The notes under the pieces are model-generated. The model was not told where the DNA came from. It saw nothing but the letters and a program-made list of their open reading frames with translations, and made no database searches. From positions 456,120 to 520,119 of the forward strand of contig JADIIU010000001.1 of the NCBI GenBank assembly GCA_027603945.1: 64,000 bases of DNA, given 5' to 3'. The DNA is from Terramyces sp. JEL0728 (lineage: Eukaryota > Chytridiomycota > Chytridiomycetes > Rhizophydiales > Terramycetaceae). Shown piece by piece: positions 53,364-64,000 of the stretch (the stretch's first letter is position 1; every line of letters begins with the position of its first letter). The translations under genes were made by a program, and so were the position numbers.

Positions 53364-53883
53364 TTTAACGAGGCTGTCGGTAAGTTAAATGTGTTGGTTT
53401 TAAAGGTCAGAGTTTTTCGCTTGGGCTGTTTTATTAAGCCACTCTGTGTCACACTCCATCTAAGCCTGGAACAATAACGAAAGCCTCGAGGTCCCAATCT
53501 CCACGAGAAAGTATGATTGGTATTTGAAGAAGCCACCTAACTCTGGCGGGATCAGGCTTAGGATCAAAAATCAACGTCATCTCGCCCATGTCCGCAGCAC
53601 GCAGGATTTAAGCAAAATATTAATTCATGGTAAGCAATATAGCTTAATATGGTTGCGATATTAAAAAGATTCTACTTGGAAAAAAGACTTGCAGTGCCAA
53701 GTCACAAATATCTGAAACACCAGGAATACTTTTCTAATTGGACTAGAATGAGGCAACTGCTGGCCGCTTATGTCATTTATTCAACACATGTTGATTGATA
53801 TGGAGGCACTGTGGTTGATGGACACGGAAACTACTGACTGCCAAAGCTGAGCAGACTGTGCGTCAATGGAATATAAGCGAGAT
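53364..53883. promoter_or_regulatory. 520-bp upstream region of the zinc-finger gene
   Basis: The region lies between the start of the zinc-finger gene and the stop of MED11 on the same strand. No protein frame with family similarity is present. It holds a TCTGGCGGGAT GC-rich patch near 53535 and AT-rich tracts at 53620-53680. Its length is large for this genome and suits a regulated transcription-factor promoter. Confidence 0.35.
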
Positions 53884-54258
53884 TTACAATGGTCGTTTTA
53901 TTGCGTCCAGCAGCATTTCTATACCTCTTGCTTGGATCTCCAAGTCTTTTTCATCGCCAGCACTCGAATAAGCGTAAGGAAATGTATTATTTTCGCGATT
54001 GACTAGCAATCCTTGATCTTCTAATTTCTTGAGTGTAAGGCGGAAACCGGCTTGAACGTCCATTATGGTTTGGCCTAGCGTAGTGCAATACTCTTCAAAC
54101 TGAGATTTAATTTCCTCTGTATTTCTGTTTGAATTTATTAGCTCTACTGATCGCGCCGATATCTCTAGTATTGAAATCAGTTTCTATTATTAGCGAGCAG
54201 GTTCCTTTTCGTAGCTGTATAGATTCTCTATTAGTTGTTCTGATGTTCCTTTTTGCAT
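53884..54258 (-). CDS. MED11: Mediator subunit MED11-like protein
   Basis: The main exon (about 54183-53884) encodes LISILEISARSVELINSNRN, then FEEYCTTLGQTIMDVQAGFR and FPYAYSSAGDEKD, ending GIEMLLDAIKRPL. It lacks an ATG, so an upstream exon is needed: ATG 54258, MQKGTSEQLIENLYSYEK. The joined length (about 118 aa) and helix order, with an N-terminal LE-YEK helix, a central helix pair, a P-Y-SS turn and a final R-E helix, fit MED11. The joining intron has non-canonical borders (see separate entry). MED11 is in the Mediator head. It is divergent from PCF11. Confidence 0.6.
54184..54204 (-). other. Non-canonical mini-intron in the MED11-like gene (21 nt GA-AG or 15 nt GC-AG)
   Basis: The interval ends CTAATAATAG, a normal branch/3' site for this genome, but no GT lies within reach upstream. 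A 21-nt interval would start GAACC; a 15-nt interval would start GCTCG (54184-54198). Both are phase 0 and both contain TAA in frame. Confidence 0.45.
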
Positions 54259-54550
54259 TTTGTAAAATTTTTGTAGACTTTTGCACTTGCAAGCTAATTG
54301 GATTCATTGAATGGCGAATACAGAGACTTGGTAGTGGTCTTCTTTGTAGTAACTGCGAGAGCTGGCGGCTTTTCAGAGCCTGGATCTATTCCAAATAGTC
54401 ATTCCTAATGTACGCAGATGGCAGTACCAACTAGTAGAAGACTGGATTCACTTGCTGTGCTTTCTACTTGTGGCGTTGGTGGATGGATTGTTTTTCTCTA
54501 TTTTTCCAAAAGGTAATCGGCAATTGACAATAGATTCCAATCGATACCAA

Positions 54551-56329
54551 ATGGATGCACTCAGGAACCAGTATCTCAGCTCACTACAGGAACTTACATT
54601 CAATTCCAAACCAATTATCACAAATTTAACAATAATTGCCGAAGAAAATCTCGCCAATGCCCCTGTAATTGTACAAGCGATAGAACAGCAACTTAGTAAT
54701 GTAAGTAGTTTAATAGAAATCTATGTTTAATTTTACAATTCAGTTTCCCTATAAAAATATATATTTATTCTAGGCACAACCTGGGTTTGTAATACCTCTG
54801 CTCTACCTGATGGATTCGATCCTAAAGAATGTGGGAAAAGGTTACGTTGCTGCATTTCAAAAGAACCTGGTTCGGGTGTTCTCTGATGCGTATACTAAAG
54901 TCAATGATGCCGACAAAGCAAGATTTCAGGTTGGAATAAAATGTTTTTTAATTTCTAGAGGACACTGCAGACTTGGAAGGCGACTCCTGGCGGTTACTTG
55001 TTTCCATCGCACGTTATTGCTGGAATAGAACGAGCGATTAATGTTGCAAATCTACCTCCTGTTGGCTACATTATGAATGTAATTGATACATAACGATAGA
55101 ACGGACAGAGACCTCCGGCTCCATTGCATTCTCAGGCTGCTAAACCTCCGTTGACCCAAGCTCAAGTTCTGCAAAGATTGACCAACTTGTTGGGCCAAAA
55201 GAATGCGCTGATGATAGGCAATCCTAATAACTATCAGCGGGGAAACGAAATAAATATTTTGACACAGGTTGCGATAATATTAACCGTAGCTTTTAGAAGT
55301 GGTGCAATCCACGGCTTTAGATCCAAACACATTAGGGCAAATAAATTCAAAAATAGATAATATGGCACTAGCAGTTCAGAAAACACCTCCAGTTTCTGCC
55401 ACATTGGTTACATCCTCAATGATTTCTGGTCGCAACGGTAATCATTTGCCTATTTCAAATACCTTGGGGATAGGGCTAAACAAGAATGGAATAGCTGGTT
55501 TAGGATCTACAGGACTTGTAGCGCAACTAGGATCAACGGCTGGTTTGAATGGACTTGCGGGAGAAACTGCTGGATTATTAGGACAAAGCATTTCAGCAAA
55601 TACATCAGGATTAGGAATGTTATCAAGCACACTAAACACATCACTACTTTCAAATCTTAATTCATCCTCACTAACAGGGCTGCTTTCAACTCTAAATAGC
55701 TCTGCACTACTTTCAATGACAAAATCAGATCAAACGGTTCCTGTGATTCAAATGACACAATCTGAAATCACAAAGCCAATAAAGAAACTTTATAATATTT
55801 TGTACGACGATATCAGATTGCAGTGCAAGCAGTGCGCGCTTCGATTCCCTGGCGAAAACGGCAAAGAAGAATTAACAGCTCATCTTGATTGGCACTTTCG
55901 AAAGAATAGGAGAAAGCATGAAAAAAAAAAAACTTCAAGTAGAGAATGGTACTTGACCGATCCAGAATGGGTTATCGAACAGCCAATCGAGCCAACTGAA
56001 AATCAAGGTTACGCACTACTAATAATAGCCGCTCCTGTGTTTTTTGATCAAAGTAAAGAGCCAGAAGTCGAAGTACAAGCGTGTATCCCCACGTCAGACC
56101 CAATTAACAAGTGCGAGATATGTAAAGAAACTATTGAAAAGTTTTACGACGATGATCATGACGGATGGATGCTTCGCGGTGCCGTTAAGTTCAATGAATT
56201 GGTAATTGTAGCTGATTTTAGTATTATCATCAAACGTGTTACAATGACAAGCAAGAAACCCCCTCGCTTCCAAAAAGAACTCTTGATAACGAAGATATGG
56301 AGCAAAGTAAAAAAATCCGTGTTCAATAA
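54551..56329 (+). CDS. PCF11: mRNA cleavage and termination factor PCF11
   Basis: Six exons from ATG 54551; introns are at 54701-54773 (73 nt), 54930-54958 (29), 55079-55099 (21), 55268-55289 (22) and 56202-56221 (20). The N-terminal CID reads LQELTFNSKPIITNLTIIAE, LLYLMDSILKNVGKGY and QTWKATPGGYLFPSHVI. A Leu/Gly/Ser/Thr low-complexity stretch follows. Zinc modules are then LQCKQCALRFPGENG, LDWHFRKNRRKHE, SREWYLTDPEW and CEICKETIEKFYDDDHDGW, completed by YYHQTCYND after the last intron. PCF11 binds Pol II CTD phosphorylated on Ser2 and couples 3' processing to termination, of interest in a genome with almost no 3' UTR space. A leader intron may lie at 54511-54531. Confidence 0.93.
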
Positions 56330-56468
56330 ATATAATTGCAAGTAAGCTGCCTCATTAACTTTACTTTTCTGCTTTAAAAGGACTAAATTTCATTGCACAG
56401 CTTGTTCCTTTCGTGATCCTATTAGTAGCATATAGTCCTTGTCATCTGGCCATTTCCAACCTGACATC

Positions 56469-58223
56469 ATGTCACGAAAGGATATCGCTCGACAGTTTAG
56501 CTTTGCAAACAAATTGATTGAAGTTTCAGATAGCGAGGCAGTTTTGGATTGGCCAGAACCTATTATACCTCCTAAACACGTTTTGCCGGATTCAAACGAA
56601 CGCGACTACCTACCGTTAATATTGAATGCAAGGGTATACGACGTTGCAGACGAAACTCCGCTTACCCATGCACGCAAAGTATTTGGTTGTTAATGTAGCT
56701 GTCCAATCGATTGGGTAATATGATTTATATCAAGAGGGAAGACACACAACCAATTTTTTCGTTTAAATGCAGGGGAGCATTTAATAAAATGTTCAACTTG
56801 ACTAAAGAACAAAAGATCAAAGGTGTCTGTTGTGTATCTGCAGGCAATCATGCGCAAGGTACTTTTAATTGACAAAAGGAGTAGCATTGGCAGCCCAGAA
56901 ACTAGGCATCTCGGCAAAAATTGTGATGCCAACATTTGCTCCAGAAATCAAAGTAGAAAACGTAAAGAGATTGGGGGCTAATGTCATCTTGTTTGGAAAT
57001 AACTTTGACGAAGCTAAAAAAGAATGTATGAGAATATGCAAAGCCGAGGATTTGACATTTGTCCCTCCCTTTGACGATCCATACGTAATTGCTGGTCAGG
57101 GGACGGTTGGAATGGAAATTTTGAATCAGATTAGACAAACTAGGCTAGATGCCATCTTTGTGTGCTGTGGAGGCGGCGGGTTGATTTCTGGCATTGCTGC
57201 ATATGTCAAAAGAGTTCGACCAGAAGTAAAGATTATCGGCGTGAACACCATTGATTCTGATAGTATGTACCAGTCATTGTTGAAAGGATCTGCAGTGGAA
57301 ATCAAACAAGCTGGACTGTTCTCTGACGGAACATCCGTACGACTTGTCGGATCTGAATGTGCAAGGATCTGCAAACGAAGCGTAGACGACATGATTCTAG
57401 TTTCAAACGAGTAAATTTAATTAACCGCAGTGAAATCTGTGCAGCAATCAAAGATGCGTTTGACGACTGTAGAGCAGTCCTCGAGCCTGCTGGTGCATTG
57501 GGCATAGCAGGGTTAAAGAAATACCTCATACAATACCCAGAGCTACGAGGCGGTGTGTTTGTTGCTGTTGCATCAGGTGCTAACATGAACTTTGATAGAC
57601 TTCGATTTGTCACTGAAAGAGCATCCATGGGCCAAGGAAAGGAAGCATTATTATCTGTAGTAATCCCAGAAAGGTCTGGAGCACTTCGTGATTTGCACAA
57701 TGTTGTTACACCACGTTCGGTGACCGAGTTGTCTTACCGATACTCTACTTCAAAATTTGCCCATATATTTTTAGGGTTTGACACTAAAACTCCAGATGAG
57801 GTATTCGAAATTTAAAATAGGCGTTCCCAGTTATTGATCAAATCAACTGCATGGAAGGATACGAGGCCATCAACATCAGTGAAAATGATATGGCTAACCA
57901 ACATATTAGGTACCTGTCAGGTGGCAGATCAAATATTGAAAATGAAGTCTTGTGTAGATTCAAGTTACCAGAACGACCAGGTGCGCTAAAAGATTTCTTT
58001 GCCATTGTCCCTTCCGAATCAAACATCACACTTTTCCATTGTAAATATAACTAATTCAGATCGCAATCATGGGTCAGATTTTGGAAGGGTTTTGGTTGGA
58101 TTCCAATTCAGAACATATGATGTGAAAAAGAAACTAGAATTCTTTACGAAAATGAAGGAAGCAGGCTACACGGATGTGGTAGATGAAGGAATGAATCCGG
58201 TGTACAAGCATTTCCTCTTGTAA
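56469..58223 (+). CDS. ILV1: Threonine ammonia-lyase (threonine deaminase)
   Basis: Six exons from ATG 56469; introns are at 56679-56698, 56859-56878, 57411-57430 and 57801-57820 (20 nt each) and 58041-58059 (19). The PLP-lysine block is [27 protein letters not shown] and the glycine loop [10 protein letters not shown] bind phosphate. Two C-terminal ACT-like regulatory units follow ([33 protein letters not shown]). It makes 2-oxobutanoate, the first step to isoleucine; the ACT domains imply feedback control. I see no strong presequence at this start. Every splice restores a conserved block. Confidence 0.95.
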
Positions 58224-58403
58224 AGTGAATAAATTTTATTGTCCCAGCAACATCGAAGCTCCAAAGAGCTTTCTCTACTCCCAGGAGTTTCCATCTGCTG
58301 GATCAATCTTACTCTGGTATTAAGCCATCATTTGCAATCCGATTTGATAAAATAATATGGCTGATTGCACAATAGAGTAAAAATGAGATTTTTATTAATG
58401 AGA

Positions 58404-59720
58404 TTAAGCGTCAGAGACAGAAAAGGTCATACCAGCATTTCTTAAACGGATAGCATATGCCAATCCCATAGCAGCAGCTGGTGTGACAACTCCACCTTCG
58501 TGTAATTTGAATTGTCCAACAATAGAAGGATCCTTGAACTTTCCTTGATCCAAGACAAGTGTGAGAGCAGCTTCAGAAATCATTTTTGCAGTTTCAGCGT
58601 ACCCTGGATCATCAACGCCTTTGACTACTGCTAATGCTCCGATATTCTTTCCGGTGTTCTATTATTAAATTTCAATTACATCAGTAGCTTCGCCAAATAA
58701 TTTGCAGGTAAAGTGCCCGTTCTTTCTAGCCTTTTCACTTGGGCCAGTACCAGGCGGCATGAGGTAGTTTACTAATCTTCTAGCTGGTCTTAACAACATC
58801 AATAATGCGACACTGTAGAAAATCACTGTAGCAAAAGCAGCAACCACAACGTTTGGAGCTCTGGTTCCTTCACAATATTGGAAGCTTGGGCCGTATTCCA
58901 AGAGATAATTGGATCTTCTGACATTTCTCAAGTTTGCAATTTCCATAAAGAATGGAAATTGCCAAACCTTGAGTCCTTTGTCATAGTACAGCCCAGCACT
59001 ATTCCAAGTGGTTTTGTTTGGTTGTTTAGGAGTAAGATAATCTGGGTTTGAAGATAGTTGCATCAATTCCTTGAGAGAAAGTTCATCAATCATGTTGGTA
59101 CCAGAAGCCAAAGTACCACCAGAAGCTCCGCCAGAGATTTTCCATGCAGAATACCTTACATTGTTGGTAGTGAGCCCTTTTGATCTAAAGTGGTTGGTAA
59201 TCAGCAAAGTTCCGATATCAGATGGGACAGAATCAAATCCAGATGAATTGATAATTAAAGTCTTGTTTTCAACAGCTTTTTCATGATACAAATCAACTAT
59301 CTTTTTAACAAAATGAGGTTCGCCAGTCAAGTCCAAGTAATGTGTTTTGAAACGAACACAGGCATCCACTAATGTTAATTCAAAAAACCTAATGGAAAAC
59401 CGTACTTGGCATAAGGACCTACAGTGGTAATAACTACTTTGGCTTGAGCAACAAGCGCGTCCAATGATTTCTGATCTGCAGAGTCGGCAACAAGTGTCGG
59501 AACACCGTTGGCAAATCTCTCTACTTTATCAAGTGGTTTGATCATATCTGCGATTTCAGAAAGCTTGGATTTACTTCTCCCGGCGATTGCAAAAGTTACT
59601 TGCTTTGGTGCATGAACTGTAAGATATTCTGCAACTAGCCGTCCTATTATGAGTATGCTGATTGCCTGTGAATCCTGTAGCTCCCCATACAATAATATCG
59701 TAGCTTCTTTTTTCAGACAT
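58404..59720 (-). CDS. Saccharopine dehydrogenase-like oxidoreductase (SCCPDH family)
   Basis: Four exons from ATG 59720; a GC-AG intron (59644-59665, 22 nt), then GT-AG introns at 59369-59388 (20) and 58659-58679 (21). The Rossmann start IIVWGATGFTG|RLVAEYL is rebuilt by the first splice; VVITTVGPYAKYG, THYLDLTGEPHFV and INSSGFDSVPSDIG are SCCPDH signatures. A membrane helix (VVAAFATVIFYSVALLML) precedes the C-terminus. The family sits on ER/lipid droplets in animals and plants; it lacks proven saccharopine dehydrogenase activity. Confidence 0.9.
59644..59665 (-). other. GC-AG mini-intron (22 nt) in the SCCPDH-like gene
   Basis: The border after GATGFTG begins GCAATCAG and ends CTCATAATAG. 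Removal gives GRLVAEYL, as in the family; retention shifts the frame. This is the second GC-AG case among about 87 mini-introns. Confidence 0.8.
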
Positions 59721-60253
59721 TTGATATTTTCGCCAATTTTTCCCCTCTTATATTTTCACACGGACGCACAAAAGCGAAAGATGGAACAGTCGGCCGCATA
59801 TTAGCTACTGCTGCCTAAACTTGTCATACCAAAGTTTTGAAATGTTAAGCTCGAACCAGCCGGTGAATCCAAGGGAAATGCTTATATTCGAATTTTTTCG
59901 CTGTGGTTGAAATTTGATAAATTCACACAAAGCCATTCGCAAATTCGCAATTCGCAATGCTGTCTCGTAGGATGGTTGCATGAATACCAATGGGTCATCT
60001 TTATTCTCATCCTTAATCATAGTCCGCCCGCGAGATTTTCAGCCAAAATTCAAAATTTGCACTAATTAAAGTTACAGGTAAAATGCCACCACCGACCTAA
60101 TCACATTGAGCTAGCGATGCTAGAGTGCTTTTATTCCGTTAAATTTGGCGCAAATCGAGTGTTTTTACTTTTTTATTTGTTTGAAATTCATTAAAGTTTT
60201 CCATTTTCCGTCCGCGCTCAGAATATAAAAGGCACAGAAATTGATATTCCCCA
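59721..60253. promoter_or_regulatory. 533-bp divergent region of SCCPDH-like and OLE1, with a possible small ORF
   Basis: A minus-strand ATG frame at 59805-60020 (71 codons, MIKDENKDDPLVFMQ...) has no known relatives and may be chance. TATAAAA at 60224-60230 lies 30 nt before the OLE1 ATG. On the other strand AATATAAG near 59747 is about 25 nt before the SCCPDH start. No RNA gene is seen. Confidence 0.45.
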
Positions 60254-61486
60254 ATGTCAACAGAGCAGGAACAAGCGGATAGGCCAGAAGTAAAGCCACA
60301 GAAGAAAGTGTGGTACGAAGTCGTTATCATCCTCACATTTGTCCACTTGGTTTCCATCTATGCATTGATTTATCATACTCCAAAACCAGCTACCCTTTGG
60401 TTGACTTTCTTGACTTGGGTGTTTGGAGGACTTGGCATTACCATGGGTTACCACAGACTTTGGTCTCACAATTCATATAAGGCTGCATTCCCTGTTAGGT
60501 TGGCACTAGCTCTTATGGGGACACTGGCATTTGAAGGATCCATTAAATGGTGGTCTCTTCGACATCGTTTGCACCACAGGTACGTTAAATATTAACAGCA
60601 GATACACTGATACCGAGCATGATCCTTATGATGCCACCAGAGGTTTTTGGTACTCTCATATGGGATGGATGTTTGAAAAGAAAACCTATCCAAGAATGAA
60701 ATGGATTGACCAATCGGATTTGAATGAAGACAAAGTTGTCCAGTGGCAACACAAGCATTTTCCTACTCTTGCCCTTGTTTTGGGACTGGTGTTACCAACT
60801 GCCTTGGGATATTCTTGGGGTGATGCGCTAGGAGGATTCTTGTATGGCGGCTACATTACCAGAATCATATTATGGCACACTACATGGTTCATTAATTCTT
60901 TGGCACACAGCTGGGGAGAACAAGAATATTCCAATGAAAACACATCAAGAGGCAACCTTATATTGGCGCTCTTCACAATGGGCGAAGGACATCACAACTA
61001 TCACCATGAATTCCCAAGAGACTACAGAAACGGTATCAGAGCTTTGGACTGGGATCCAACAAAGTGGACGATTGCCTTTTTCTCGTTATTCGGAGCTACT
61101 TACAATCTCACCACTATTCCAGATCAAGTAGTTCTCAAAGGTACTTTACATTAACATTAGCAAGGATCAACACTGCTCAAGATGAGATCAACAGGCTGCG
61201 AAAACTATGTATCTGGAGCGACGAGGCTGCCTTCCCAACTTGGACACTGGAAGAATTCCACAAAGAATGCGAATTAAACGAGCTTGTCATTATTGACGGA
61301 TTTGCTGTTGATGTGTCTGAATTCAAGGATGAACATCCTGGGGGTGAGAAGCTCTTGACAAACTATCTCGGTAAAGATGCTACCAAATCGTTCCATGGTG
61401 TGCTTAATAACCACAGCAAGAGTGCGCGTCAATTGATGGGAGATTTGCGTGTTGCCAAGGTTCAACCTAAATTCAAGGAAGAATAA
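60254..61486 (+). CDS. OLE1: Stearoyl-CoA (delta-9) desaturase with C-terminal cytochrome b5
   Basis: Three exons from ATG 60254; introns are at 60580-60601 (22 nt) and 61141-61160 (20). The three His boxes are HRLWSH, HRLHHRYTD (rebuilt by the first splice) and HNYHHEF. Membrane helices flank them. After the second splice a cytochrome b5 domain follows with the heme motif HPGGEKLL and distal FHGVLNNHS. The desaturase-b5 order is the fungal Ole1 arrangement, which supplies its own electrons for 18:0 to 18:1 conversion in the ER. The stop TAA forms AATAAA. Confidence 0.95.
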
Positions 61487-61952
61487 ATCTGTAAACTTTT
61501 TTAATTCGCCATGACAAATCGTTTGGGCTGGTTAATTCATAAATTGAAAATGCAGTCAGAGACGTATAATTTATTTTCGAGCTTGCAAGACATGTAGCGC
61601 TTCTCTTTCTTGTTCAGTTCCATGATTTTCAATTTCTCTGACCAATGCTGGGTAGCAATCGTATTGTGGTGCATCGTGTGGGAGAGTAAGTACAGACCCA
61701 GATCCAAGAGCCCCCGCAGTGTTAGTCTTGTTGATTGAATCTCTTAATACTTGTGGGTGAGTGTCCATTTTGATGATTCAGCTGGTGTGTGGATGGTTTT
61801 ATACCTTTTGATTTGTCAGCATGAGTAATTTTCCATGCATACACATGTGCTGATGATGAATCACTGAATCGAATAGTTTGCAACTTGGATGGGTCCTCAA
61901 ATAATCTTGCATATAACTGAATCAAAAATATATTGCGTATAATTTAATCAAA
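61487..61952 (-). other. Gap with one or two possible small minus-strand ORFs
   Basis: ATG 61770 opens a 65-codon frame ending 61571 (MDTHPQVLRDSINKTN ... EREALHVLQARK) followed by AAAATAAA-like sequence; it looks coding. Upstream, 61800-61925 holds another open frame, KLQTIRFSDSSSAHVYAWKI, without an ATG, which might be a separate exon or gene. I could not join the two in frame. I recognise no family. Confidence 0.4.
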
Positions 61953-63587
<1,635 letters not shown>

Positions 63588-63640
63588 TAAAAAAGATAGG
63601 ATTTTTGTTTCTAAAATACACTTTGAAAAAAAAAATTATT

Positions 63641-64000
63641 AGCCAATCAAATCGCGGCTGGGAAAGCTAAATTTTGCTGGTGTTTCAAAACTGTGGATCT
63701 GGATCAAATTGCTTCTGCCCATTGAAACATTGCTATATGCTGTTAAATCTTCCTTGTGGAGAGTCCTTGTTCAAGTAGAGCACATTTCTCTGCCAGCTGG
63801 AGCACCAGTCGACATGAGAATGGTGACTGCATTGTTTTTCAATGCACAGAATTACAGGTCTGATTCGTAAATGGCCTTATGCTCGATTAGCTGGCAATTA
63901 GGCTGCAAATACTCATTATCATTGGAATGCAAATACTCATTATCGTTGGACAGACTACTTTGGAAGAAGTTTTTGTGAAGCTCATCAACGAAGCAGATGC
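63641..64000 (+). other. Window edge: possible start of an unresolved gene and 24-bp tandem repeat
   Basis: From about 63900 a plus-strand frame reads QILIIIGMQILIIVGQTTLEE then VFVKLINEAD to the window end. TTLEEVFVKL resembles a conserved block after the nucleotide-binding domain of ABCA-type transporters, but no other ABC motif is present here. Two 24-bp near-identical units (63906-63953) underlie the duplicated ILII. Upstream frames (DMRMVTALFFNAQNYRS) are short. I do not call a gene. Confidence 0.25.

Overview
The window is nuclear DNA of a very compact eukaryote. The best fit is a flagellated, early-diverging fungus or close relative of Fungi (zoosporic lineage). Pointers to Fungi are a mitochondrial mL67/Mhr1 homologue, an RTC4-domain protein, a stearoyl-CoA desaturase fused to a C-terminal cytochrome b5 (OLE1 architecture), an Rgd1-type F-BAR/RhoGAP protein, a tricalbin and an ILV1-type threonine deaminase. 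Pointers to a cilium are homologues of DNAAF11/LRRC6, TTC16 and CSTPP1 (C11orf49), plus a SAS-6-like protein. COX11, and possibly a complex I subunit, indicate a respiring mitochondrion. This placement is inference; no rRNA or other marker lies in the window.

The dominant property is extreme compaction. I could place 87 spliceosomal introns of only 19-24 nt (mode about 20). They usually start GTA and have a TTAAC/CTAAT-like branch site a few bases before the 3' AG. Most genes are therefore broken in a plain ORF view, and the models below join exons across these mini-introns. Nearly all genes carry AATAAA in or within a few bases of the stop codon, and convergent neighbours may lie as little as 7 bp apart and share a palindromic signal.

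Layout. 1-5.8 kb: a triple DUF676 hydrolase (5'-truncated), a coiled-coil protein, a FIST-domain protein and a bacterial-type Leu/Phe-tRNA-protein transferase homologue. 6.2-14.4 kb: CSTPP1, CSN4, F-BAR/RhoGAP, mL67, a PY-motif membrane protein, COX11 and DNAAF11. 14.5-27.6 kb: flavin reductase, 2OG oxygenase, FN3/coiled-coil protein, TTC16, PSP1, ORC1, the first member of a multi-pass membrane family, and RTC4. 27.8-32 kb: eL15, TRM82/WDR4 and a golgin. 32-36 kb: four more members of the membrane family (five in about 10.5 kb). 36-43.6 kb: SAS-6-like, DGAT2, a small NDUFB11-like protein, SHG1/tandem-tudor, an R-SNARE with a proline-rich tail, THYN1, and a peroxisomal cytochrome b5/acyl-CoA dehydrogenase. 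43.6-51.7 kb: tricalbin, a secreted I9-like protein, RACK1 with long introns, and a TLC-domain protein. 52.3-63.6 kb: a zinc-finger factor, MED11, PCF11, ILV1, a saccharopine-dehydrogenase-like oxidoreductase, the OLE1 desaturase and a DBP2/DDX5 helicase. Neighbours look functionally unrelated apart from the membrane family, a loose run of cilium-linked genes, and lipid genes (DGAT2, OLE1, TLC, tricalbin, ACAD).

The strongest targets for follow-up are the near-minimal introns, including two GC-AG cases and two with non-canonical borders; a tandem structured element in a RACK1 intron; and stop-embedded poly(A) signals.
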